In this document: in pieces, positions 1-5,322 of the stretch
Layout: each line of letters begins with the position of its first letter
Numbering within the stretch: the first letter of the stretch is position 1
From: VGEM01 sp033764265
GTDB lineage: Bacteria > Pseudomonadota > Alphaproteobacteria > Rhodospirillales > Rhodospirillaceae
Direction: 5' to 3'
Length of the DNA stretch: 6,904 nucleotides
Assembly: GCA_033764265.1 (NCBI GenBank)
Contig: JANRJB010000093.1
Location: forward strand, 1-6,904
Position numbers and translations under genes: made by a program
The notes under the pieces: generated by a model
The model's input: the letters and a program-made list of their open reading frames with translations, nothing else
Database searches by the model: none
Told to the model about the DNA's origin: nothing

Positions 1-1
1 G

Positions 2-1060
2 ACGGCCGCGCCCAGCATCGACGGGCGCTTCTACGCCGCGGCCTGGCGGTACGGCCTCGACGCGCTGGAGGACCTGGCCGATGCCGGCCATCCGCTGACG
101 CGGGACCGTTGTGGCGTTCTGCAGCTGGCCACCGACGACGCCGAGGCCGACCGCCTGGCCGCGATCGCCGCGCGCGGCGCGCTGCCCGAGCCGCTGATGT
201 TTCGCGCGACCGCCGCGGAGTCCGGCGAACTGGCCGGCGTGGCAGTCGACCGCCCGGCCTTGTACTTCCCGCAGGCTGGTTGGCTTGATCCGCGCGCCTT
301 GTGCCGGGCGCTGGCCCATGGCGCCGAGGCGCGCCTGAGCCGCGCGGCGGCGGGCCTAAGGCGCGGCGCGGGAGCTTGGGACGTGGTCGACGCCGACGAC
401 GCGGTGATCGAAACCGCCGACGCGGTGGTGTTGGCCAACGCCGGCGCGGCGACGGGGTTCGCCGCAACGCGCTGGTTGCCGCTGGGGGCGCGGCGCGGCC
501 AGATCAGCCAGGTCGCGCCGGGCGCGGCCACCGCGCGCCTGCACAGCGTGCTGGTCTACGGCGGTTACCTGACGCCGGCCCATCGCGGCGCGCACACCGT
601 GGGCGCAACGTTCGACTGGACGGATGACGACCCCGCCGCGCCCCAAGCGGTCGACGACGGCGACCACGTACGCAATCTGGACGATCTGGCGCGGGCGTTG
701 CCGCAATTGAAACTGGACCCGGTCGCCGTCACCGGCGGGCGGGCCGGCGTGCGCTGTGTCACGCCCGATCATCTGCCGGCGGCCGGCCCGGTGCCCGACG
801 ACGGCGCTTTCCTGCGCGACTTCGCCGATTTGCGCCACGGCCATCCGTGGGCGCGCTATCCGACCGCGACCTATCGGCCGGGGCTGCACGTGCTGTGTGG
901 ACTGGGCGCGCGCGGCCTGTCGACCGCGGCGTTGGCGGCGGAAATCGTGGCCTGCCACATCACCGGCGAGCCGTGGCCGGTAGAGCGCGATTTGGTGACG
1001 GCGCTGCTTCCCGGCCGGTTCCTGGTGCGCGACCTGAAACGCGTCGTGGAGCGGATTTGA
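2..1060 (+). CDS. mnmC: MnmC C-terminal FAD-dependent oxidoreductase domain, 5'-truncated by the window edge
   Basis: This is the last 352 residues of a protein whose frame is open to the left edge. It resembles the oxidoreductase half of MnmC, a cytoplasmic tRNA-wobble enzyme. That domain removes the carboxymethyl group from cmnm5(s2)U34 to give nm5(s2)U34, which the N-terminal methyltransferase half then methylates to mnm5(s2)U34. Family landmarks visible in the fragment are LYFPQAGWLDPRALC (near residue 87), the C-terminal FAD-domain motif GLGARGLSTAALAA (near 300), and the ending GEPWPVERDLVTALLPGRFLVRDLKR, given here as adjoining pieces GEPWPVERDL and VTALLPGRFLVRDLKR. The ATG at 197 is internal, because the frame upstream keeps matching the family. 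The FAD-binding GxGxxG and the methyltransferase domain would lie left of the window, so a full fusion cannot be told from a stand-alone oxidoreductase. The TGA stop is followed by about 210 non-coding bases. Confidence 0.93.
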   Translation, partial: TAAPSIDGRFYAAAWRYGLDALEDLADAGHPLTRDRCGVLQLATDDAEADRLAAIAARGALPEPLMFRATAAESGELAGVAVDRPALYFPQAGWLDPRALCRALAHGAEARLSRAAAGLRRGAGAWDVVDADDAVIETADAVVLANAGAATGFAATRWLPLGARRGQISQVAPGAATARLHSVLVYGGYLTPAHRGAHTVGATFDWTDDDPAAPQAVDDGDHVRNLDDLARALPQLKLDPVAVTGGRAGVRCVTPDHLPAAGPVPDDGAFLRDFADLRHGHPWARYPTATYRPGLHVLCGLGARGLSTAALAAEIVACHITGEPWPVERDLVTALLPGRFLVRDLKRVVERI

Positions 1061-1274
1061 CATTCGCATCCCCGTTGCGGCGGAACCGAGACGCGCATGT
1101 TGGAATGGGACCACGAGCCGTGTAGGGCCGCAGTGGGTGTGACGGAATTGCGACGCGGCTGGCAAGCGAGGGCGCTTGAACTGATGTGCCGGCCTTGTTA
1201 TGCGAAGTGACCGTGCGTCGCCGCGATTGCTGTTCTGCCCGTCATCACCTCACCCCCGTCTCAATTCCCCCCAC
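1061..1274. other. intergenic region between mnmC and the MipA-like gene
   Basis: No convincing gene lies here. The open frames crossing it are antisense or out-of-frame shadows. The only candidate signal is the weak promoter-like pair listed separately at 1176-1204. I see no hairpin with a T-tract that would clearly terminate mnmC. Confidence 0.5.
1176..1204 (+). promoter_or_regulatory. weak sigma70-like promoter candidate for the MipA-like gene
   Basis: TTGAAC (1176-1181), a 17-base spacer and TATGCG (1199-1204) form a poor -35/-10 pair, with a good hexamer start on each side and optimal spacing. If used, transcription would start near 1211. That is downstream of the ATG at 1200, so translation would have to begin at the GTG at 1275. 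The -10 box matches consensus at only three positions, so this is suggestive only. Confidence 0.22.
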
Positions 1275-2126
1275 GTGCCGAGCGTCACGAAAACCCTGGC
1301 CGCCGCCGGCCTTGCCGCGTTGCTGATTGCCTTCGCGGTTCCGGTCCGGGCGCAGACCCTGGACACCACCACGTCGTGGTTCGAGGGCATTGACGACTGG
1401 CTGACCGAGATCGGCAGCCTGAAACTCGCGGATTTCCAGTTCTCGGTCGGCGCGGGCATGGGCATCGCACCCGACTATCTTGGCGCGGACGAATACAAAC
1501 CGCTCGGACTGCCGCTGTTCCAGATCCGCTACAAGGACACGCTGACCGTCGATCCCCTGGGGATTCGCCTGCGCGTGTGGCGCAGCGACTGTTGCCGGCT
1601 GCGCGTGGTGGTCGGCCTGGCCGAGAGCCGCAGCGCCAACAAAGGCACCGCCGTGTCGAAGCTGCCGAAGGTGGATCGCGGCGTGAACATCGGCACCACC
1701 TTCGAGGGGCGCATCGTCGGCCCGGTGGCGTTTCGCTTCAACGCCCGCCAGGAAGTGGCCGGCGGCCACGGCGGGCTGACCGCGGCGCCGTCGCTGGGCT
1801 TGGTGCTGGGCGACCGCGCGCGGACCTACACCCTGATCCCCGAAGTCGCGCTGACCTGGGCCAGCGGCGGGTACATGGACAGTTTTTTCACCGTGACGCC
1901 GGCGTGGTCGGTGACCTCGGGATTGCTGGCGTTCGACGCCGGGGCCGGATTCCGCGACGTAGCGTTCCGGTTCACCGGCACCTATCGCTTCGACGAAGAC
2001 TGGTCGGCAGTGCTGCGCCTGCAAGCCGCGCATTTGCTGAACGACGCCGGCCGCAGCCCGGTGACGCGGCCGAGCGGCAGCCGTTTCCAGGGCCTGATCG
2101 GCTTCGGCGCGCTCTACACGTTCTGA
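1275..2126 (+). CDS. MipA/OmpV-family outer-membrane protein
   Basis: From the GTG at 1275 this encodes 283 residues. Residues 1-26 form a signal peptide: Lys at 6, a hydrophobic core at 8-24, and probable cleavage after VRA before QT. The mature part is beta-rich. It carries a YLGADEYKPLGLPLF stretch (68-82), characteristic of MipA/OmpV proteins, and ends in Phe (ALYTF), as outer-membrane barrels recognised by the BAM machinery do. MipA of Escherichia coli scaffolds the lytic transglycosylase MltA and PBP1B. Many homologues are simply uncharacterised barrels, so only family membership is claimed. An in-frame ATG at 1200 would add 25 Pro/Arg/Ser-rich residues ahead of the signal peptide, which is unlikely. 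Neither start has a clear Shine-Dalgarno. An adjacent Cys pair (106-107, SDCCRL) is odd for an exported barrel. The gene appears monocistronic. Confidence 0.85.
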   Translation: MPSVTKTLAAAGLAALLIAFAVPVRAQTLDTTTSWFEGIDDWLTEIGSLKLADFQFSVGAGMGIAPDYLGADEYKPLGLPLFQIRYKDTLTVDPLGIRLRVWRSDCCRLRVVVGLAESRSANKGTAVSKLPKVDRGVNIGTTFEGRIVGPVAFRFNARQEVAGGHGGLTAAPSLGLVLGDRARTYTLIPEVALTWASGGYMDSFFTVTPAWSVTSGLLAFDAGAGFRDVAFRFTGTYRFDEDWSAVLRLQAAHLLNDAGRSPVTRPSGSRFQGLIGFGALYTF

Positions 2127-2165
2127 CGACGCCCCGCTGTCATCGGCGTCGCGCCTTTCGGGCGC
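2127..2165 (+). terminator. tandem hairpins after the MipA-like gene, possible terminator
   Basis: Immediately after the stop, CGACGCC (2127-2133) pairs with GGCGTCG (2145-2151) across an 11-base loop. A second stem, GCGCC (2151-2155) with GGCGC (2161-2165), follows around a TTTCG loop. The two stems share base 2151, so they may be alternatives. No T-tract follows, so it does not meet the classic intrinsic-terminator pattern. It may protect the 3' end or act weakly. Confidence 0.35.
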
Positions 2166-2234
2166 CACAATTGCACCACCAATCCACCATCGCCGCCCTG
2201 CACCGTGCGCGCGCTGTCGCCACGGGGATGGGTC

Positions 2235-2393
2235 ATGCACGATTTGAGATGGTTGGCCGGCTGCGGTGCCGCCGGCGCGGTGTTGGGCGCGGTGTTGTGG
2301 GGCTGGGTCGAAGTGTCACTGGTGCCGGCGCGACTGGCGCACCCGGGACCCGACACGGCCCCGCCGATCGTGTTGGTCAGCGCGTGGCGTTGA
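2235..2393 (+). CDS. small putative membrane protein with WGWVEVSL motif
   Basis: This is a 52-residue ORF, not recognised as a known family. The ATG at 2235 is preceded by a purine-rich GGGGATGGG (2224-2232) that can serve as a ribosome-binding site. A GTG at 2205 would add ten residues without such support. Residues 7-30 are a Gly/Ala/Leu/Val-rich hydrophobic stretch holding LWGWVEVSL (21-29), so a single membrane helix with an internal Glu is likely. The tail is Pro-rich (AHPGPDTAPP). The strongest sign that it is real is its resemblance to the opposing small gene at 2377-2646, which has VWGWLEASL at the matching place and also an AHP downstream. The two genes overlap tail to tail by 17 bases. 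Codons are GC-rich at third positions, as in the neighbours. Function unknown. Confidence 0.5.
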   Translation: MHDLRWLAGCGAAGAVLGAVLWGWVEVSLVPARLAHPGPDTAPPIVLVSAWR

Positions 2394-2646
2394 CGCCGTC
2401 GGCGGCAAGCTCGGCGAAAGCCGGTGATTCCGCCGGCGCAAGCACGGGAATCGCCAACCCCTGAGCAATGGGATGGGCCACCGCCTCGGCCTTGGACGGC
2501 GGCGCGACCGCCAGCGACGCCTCGAGCCAGCCCCACACCGCGGCCGCGAAGCCGCACAAGAGAAGCTTGGTCGAGACATCGAGTTGGGGGCCGCCGGTGG
2601 CGGATCGGCGCGGACGACCGGTTGTGCTGCGGTCGGTTCGGGTCAT
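2377..2646 (-). CDS. small putative single-pass membrane protein with WGWLEASL motif
   Basis: This is an 89-residue ORF from the ATG whose first base is 2646. AAAGG lies 8 bases upstream as a plausible ribosome-binding site. An earlier in-frame ATG at 2670 would add eight residues but has no such site. The N-terminus is basic and polar (several Arg in residues 3-14). It is followed by one hydrophobic segment, LLLCGFAAAVWGWLEASLAV (28-47), which suggests an N-in membrane anchor. After that comes a mixed Ala/Pro-rich tail (VAHPIAQGLAIPVLAPAES region), probably outside the membrane. It is not recognised as a named family. It shares WGW-L/V-E-A/V-SL and the downstream AHP with the convergent gene at 2235-2393. 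The stop codons of the two genes lie within each other's ends, so any regulation is unclear. It could still be a chance ORF, but the paired motif argues against that. Confidence 0.52.
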   Translation of the reverse strand: MTRTDRSTTGRPRRSATGGPQLDVSTKLLLCGFAAAVWGWLEASLAVAPPSKAEAVAHPIAQGLAIPVLAPAESPAFAELAADGVNATR

Positions 2647-2856
2647 CGTTTCGGCCTTTGGATCGGTCATTGGTGCAAACAGGGCATTGAGGTCAGAGCC
2701 GAGGTCGACTGCATGTTGGCGCGACGGGCAGGAACAACACGCAACGTTCGACTCTGGCCTCAGTGTCCTTTCGCAACAGCGCCGCGGGCAGGTCGGCGCC
2801 GACCGATCGTGCCTTCACATCGCCGTGCCGAGCCGTGGCCGGGAACGTTAGGAAAA

Positions 2857-2912
2857 CCTTCCCCCACCGGCCTGGGAACGCCCGTCGGCGGTCCGAAGCG
2901 GGCGGGGGAAGG
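2857..2912 (-). terminator. GC-rich bulged hairpin followed on the minus strand by TTTT, possible terminator
   Basis: CCTTCCCCC (2857-2865) pairs perfectly with GGGGGAAGG (2904-2912). Directly inside the right arm, CGGGC (2899-2903) pairs with GCCCG (2880-2884), leaving a 14-base bulge on one side and a 14-base loop. Read leftward, the stem is followed at once by TTTTCC. It could therefore end a transcript from the leftward promoter at 3077-3104. The loop and bulge are large and the T-run short, so it could equally be part of a structured RNA. Confidence 0.35.
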
Positions 2913-3048
2913 AAACGCCTTCTGGTCACCGGGGTAAGGAACAAGCTCGTGGACGGTGGCCGCGAAGGCGGAACTGCTTAGGTCTTCCTGAACACGGTCT
3001 CTGGGTTGGCTTTGTGCACGATGCGGGTTGCTGCGCTCCTCAGGTTTA

Positions 3049-3067
3049 CGTGGGAATTATTCCCACG
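3049..3067. promoter_or_regulatory. operator-like palindrome 1
   Basis: CGTGGGAAT-T-ATTCCCACG is a perfect 19-base inverted repeat with 9-base arms and a one-base centre at 3058. A second copy lies 62 bp to the right (centre to centre), close to six helical turns, so both sites would face the same side of the DNA. The site lies just downstream of the -10 box of the leftward promoter candidate, where a bound protein would block transcription. The binding protein is not shown by sequence. The adjacent DUF6502 product is the natural candidate. Confidence 0.72.
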
Positions 3068-3076
3068 AATGAGACA

Positions 3077-3104
3077 ATCATACGTGACAAGACGGCCGTG
3101 TCAA
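3077..3104 (-). promoter_or_regulatory. near-consensus leftward sigma70-type promoter
   Basis: On the minus strand, TTGACA (3104-3099, a perfect -35) is followed after 16 bases by TATGAT (3082-3077, five of six matches to TATAAT). Transcription would begin near 3070 and run left straight into palindrome 1. No convincing protein gene lies downstream before the small ORF at 2646. The transcript may therefore be a non-coding RNA, a long leader, or absent. The hexamers are the best promoter match I see in the window. Confidence 0.5.
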
Positions 3105-3110
3105 CATTTT

Positions 3111-3129
3111 TGTGGGAATGATTCCCACG
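3111..3129. promoter_or_regulatory. operator-like palindrome 2
   Basis: GTGGGAAT (3112-3119) and ATTCCCAC (3121-3128) form a perfect inverted repeat around G at 3120. The site is the same as palindrome 1 apart from the centre base and one outer position. It lies just upstream of the -10 candidate of the DUF6502 gene, in the -35/spacer zone where a repressor would exclude RNA polymerase. An ORF extension of the DUF6502 gene would start inside this palindrome, which argues that the extension is not translated. Confidence 0.72.
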
Positions 3130-3132
3130 AAA

Positions 3133-3141
3133 TGTTATAGA
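3133..3141 (+). promoter_or_regulatory. extended -10 candidate for the DUF6502-DUF5666 operon
   Basis: TGTTATAGA reads as an extended -10 element: TG at 3133-3134, one base, then TATAGA at 3136-3141. TTGTGG (3110-3115), overlapping palindrome 2, is the nearest -35-like sequence and is poor, as is common for extended -10 promoters. Initiation near 3148 would leave a leader of about 27 bases before the ATG at 3175. Confidence 0.4.
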
Positions 3142-3174
3142 GGAGTTCATCAACGAGGTCGATGTTTACCCGCG

Positions 3175-4047
3175 ATGTCCGACGTGTCCGTTCCCGCCCC
3201 GCCCAAGCCCTTGATTGCGGCGGTCAAACGCCTGCTGCGGCCGCTGATCCGGCTGCTCATCGCCAAGGGCGTGGGCCTACCGGCGCTGATGGAAATTCTG
3301 AAGGGCGTGTACATCAGCGTGGCCGCCGAATCGTTCGGCGAGCCAGGCAAAACCGCCGGCGACAAAAAGATCACCGACAGCCGCATCAGTCTGCTCACGG
3401 GCGTGCACCGCAAGGACGTCAAGCGCCTGCGGGGCCAGCCCGAGGATGCATTTAGCCCGCCAAAATCGGTGGGAATCGGCGCACTGGCGGTGGCGCGCTG
3501 GATGAGCTCCGCCGCCACCACCGACGCCCAGGGACAACCGTTGCCGCTGCCGCGCCAGCCCGAGTCGGCCGGCGCGCCATCGTTCGACGGGCTGATCGAA
3601 AGTGTGTCCAAGGACGTCCGTCCGCGCGCGGTGCTGGACGACTGGTTGGCGCTGGGCGTGGCGCGACTCGACGACCAGGGCCGCGTGGTGCTGAACCGAG
3701 CCGCGTTCGTGCCCGAGAAGGGCCTTGAGGAGAAAGCCTTCTTCCTTGGCCGCAACGTCCACGATCACCTCGCCAGCGCCGTACACAACGTGCTTGGGGC
3801 CGGCAACCCCTTGATGGACCGCAGCGTTCATTACTCCCATCTGACGCCGGCCTCGGTCAAAACCCTGACCGACACGGCCGAACGCCTGGGGATGCAGTCT
3901 TTGCTGGCCATTAACCGATTGGCGCTGGAATTGTCCGATCAGGACAAGCAAAAGACCGATGCGGATCAGCGGGTCAATTTCGGCTTGTATTTCTATTCCG
4001 GCCCTTCCAGTTTGGGGGATCGGTCGGAGTCCGATTCGAGCAAGTAA
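3175..4047 (+). CDS. DUF6502-family protein, probable DNA-binding regulator
   Basis: This encodes 290 residues from the ATG at 3175. It matches the DUF6502 family as I know it: a basic N-terminal helix region (KRLLRPLIRLLIAKGVGLPA, about 18-37), ALMEILKGVYISVAAESF (37-54), then the hallmark TDSRISLLTGVHRKDVKRL (67-85). The hallmark reads like the recognition part of a helix-turn-helix or winged-helix domain. The rest (about 90-290) is mostly soluble helix with no membrane segment or signal peptide, so a cytoplasmic location is expected. In-frame GTG (3112) and ATG (3118) starts lie within palindrome 2 and add a non-family-like leader, so they were rejected. The chosen ATG has only a distant GAGG (3155-3158). 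The gene lies 54 bases upstream of the DUF5666 lipoprotein, probably in the same operon. A role as autoregulator through the flanking palindromes is inferred. No function is established for the family to my knowledge. Confidence 0.85.
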   Translation: MSDVSVPAPPKPLIAAVKRLLRPLIRLLIAKGVGLPALMEILKGVYISVAAESFGEPGKTAGDKKITDSRISLLTGVHRKDVKRLRGQPEDAFSPPKSVGIGALAVARWMSSAATTDAQGQPLPLPRQPESAGAPSFDGLIESVSKDVRPRAVLDDWLALGVARLDDQGRVVLNRAAFVPEKGLEEKAFFLGRNVHDHLASAVHNVLGAGNPLMDRSVHYSHLTPASVKTLTDTAERLGMQSLLAINRLALELSDQDKQKTDADQRVNFGLYFYSGPSSLGDRSESDSSK

Positions 4048-4101
4048 ATCAACGTGTTTGTGCGCGGCACGTGGCCGCGCGAAACGCTGGTGAAGGCGAC
4101 G

Positions 4102-5307
4102 ATGGCGCGAGGGGCGGTTCAGGGGCGGAAGGTGACGCGGGGCTTGGCCGCGGCGTTCGCGTGCCTGTGGCTCGCCGCGTGCGCCAGCCAACCGGTGCGC
4201 ACGGCCGACAACGGGCCGAAGCCCGGCGACGGCATCGGCGGAACCGGAGTCAACGGCACCGCCGTGGCCGACGGCGGCGTAAGCGGCGACGGCCTGGGCG
4301 GCACCGGCGTGCTGGGCACCATCTCCGGCTTCGGCTCGATCATCGTCAACGGGCTCGAACTCGAATACGACCGCGACACCGCGGTGGAGACCGACGGCCG
4401 CCCGGCATCGCTTGAGGATCTGAAAGTCGGCCAGGTCATCCAGGGCGTGGCGCGCCTGCGCGGCAAGGAGCTCTACCTCGACAGCGTCGAGATGCTGCAC
4501 GCCGTCACCGGCCCGATCGAGGCCATCGACCATGACCGCGAAGCCCTGACCGTGCTGGGCCAGAAGGTGCGCGTGAACCTGGGCGGCGACAAGGCGGCGG
4601 TCGACAACTTCAAGACCCTGACCGTGGGCGACATGGTCAGCATCTCCGGCCTGCGCCAACCCGATGGTGTCATCGTCGCCAGCCGCGTCGACCAGCGCCC
4701 CGACGATGGCCGCCTGATCGTGCGCGGCCTGGCCGACGCGGTCACCGCCGACAGCGTCACCATCGGCGGGCTGACCATCGCGCTCGGCAAGGATGTCACG
4801 GTTTCACCGGTCGCCAAGGGCGGACGCGTGTTCGCCTCGGGCCGCGTCATCAACGGCGCGTTCGTGCCGGATGTCGTGATCGGCTCGGCCGCGCTGCCGT
4901 TCGACGCCGACGTCAAGGACGTGTCGATCGAGGCCTATGCGCCGGCCGCCGCCAACGGCACCAGCGGCTTGATCGTCGACGGCATCGCGGTCGACGGCGC
5001 GGCGTTGCCCGCCGGCACCGCCGCCGGCGACCGCGTCGTCATCACCGGCCGCGTCAGCGGCGCCGACCGGATCACCGCCACCAGCATCGACAAGGTGCGC
5101 ACGGTCATCACCATCCTGCGCGCGCGCGGCAGCATGCGGCCCGCCGCGGTACGCCCCGGCGGCCCGACCGACCGGCCCGAGCGCATCGCGCCGCCGCGCC
5201 CCGCGGCGCCCGAGCGGCCCGAGGTGGCCCGGCCCGACCGCGACCGTCCGCAGCGGGAACGCCCGCAACTCGACCGCCCCGGCGACTTCATGCCGCCGAT
5301 GGTCTGA
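4102..5307 (+). CDS. DUF5666-type repeat lipoprotein
   Basis: From the ATG at 4102 (GAAGG five bases upstream) this encodes 401 residues. A lipoprotein signal peptide ends in LAAC, giving lipidated Cys27 followed by Ala-Ser, a context that normally sends lipoproteins to the outer membrane. A Gly-rich linker has GDGIGGTG (42-49) and GDGLGGTG (62-69), leading into GTISGFGSIIVNGLELE (72-88), typical of DUF5666 proteins. Four related beta-rich repeats follow, near 72-131, 137-196, 209-260 and 270-332. Each shows a pattern of G-x-hydrophobic strands, VGD/Q-x-V and a G-hydrophobic-x-A/S ending. Residues 344-399 are a disordered-looking tail rich in RP, PE and DR. An in-frame GTG at 4054 gives a less suitable leader, and GTG 4132 is another possible start. 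It probably follows the DUF6502 gene in one operon. The ligand or function is unknown. Confidence 0.85.
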   Translation: MARGAVQGRKVTRGLAAAFACLWLAACASQPVRTADNGPKPGDGIGGTGVNGTAVADGGVSGDGLGGTGVLGTISGFGSIIVNGLELEYDRDTAVETDGRPASLEDLKVGQVIQGVARLRGKELYLDSVEMLHAVTGPIEAIDHDREALTVLGQKVRVNLGGDKAAVDNFKTLTVGDMVSISGLRQPDGVIVASRVDQRPDDGRLIVRGLADAVTADSVTIGGLTIALGKDVTVSPVAKGGRVFASGRVINGAFVPDVVIGSAALPFDADVKDVSIEAYAPAAANGTSGLIVDGIAVDGAALPAGTAAGDRVVITGRVSGADRITATSIDKVRTVITILRARGSMRPAAVRPGGPTDRPERIAPPRPAAPERPEVARPDRDRPQRERPQLDRPGDFMPPMV

Positions 5308-5322
5308 GGCCGGCGCGGAAAC

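Larger units (their letters stand above)
2647..3174. other. gene-poor regulatory stretch upstream of the DUF6502 gene
   Basis: About 530 bases lack a convincing protein gene. The open frames here are Arg/Pro-rich on both strands and carry no recognisable domain. The right part is markedly more AT-rich than the rest of the window and holds two matching palindromes, a leftward near-consensus promoter and a rightward promoter candidate. The left part holds a GC-rich stem and a perfect 14-base palindrome, GGTCGGCGCCGACC (2791-2804), which in such GC-rich DNA may be chance. Confidence 0.6.

Noticed and set aside
356..1165. A 269-codon minus-strand frame opposite mnmC.
   Set aside because: The + strand shows clear MnmC motifs. 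The antisense product has none.
1245..2240. A 331-codon minus-strand frame opposite the MipA-like gene.
   Set aside because: Its composition (Arg, Ala, Gly, His) is that of a GC-rich shadow, and the + strand frame has a signal peptide and family motifs.
1577..2464. A 295-codon + strand frame overlapping the MipA-like gene in another frame.
   Set aside because: It is almost entirely Arg/Gly/Pro-rich frameshift product of the real gene.
2738..2762. A GTTCGACTC stretch resembling a tRNA T-loop.
   Set aside because: The flanking bases do not form the T-stem, and no acceptor, D or anticodon arm could be found around it.
2693..2944. An 83-codon minus-strand frame behind the leftward promoter.
   Set aside because: It has no good ribosome-binding site, a Pro/Arg-rich sequence and no domain, and it would require translation through the stable stem at 2857-2912. 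Not supported as a gene.
3049..3129. The two palindromes as a CRISPR array or attachment sites.
   Set aside because: Only two copies with one spacer, perfect dyad symmetry and overlap with promoters fit operators better, and no cas or integrase gene is present.
3277..4659. A 460-codon open frame on the minus strand, antisense to the DUF6502 gene and the start of the DUF5666 gene.
   Set aside because: It is rich in His, Gln, Arg and Ala, has no recognisable domain and spans two well-supported genes and their gap. This is typical of antisense frames in GC-rich DNA.
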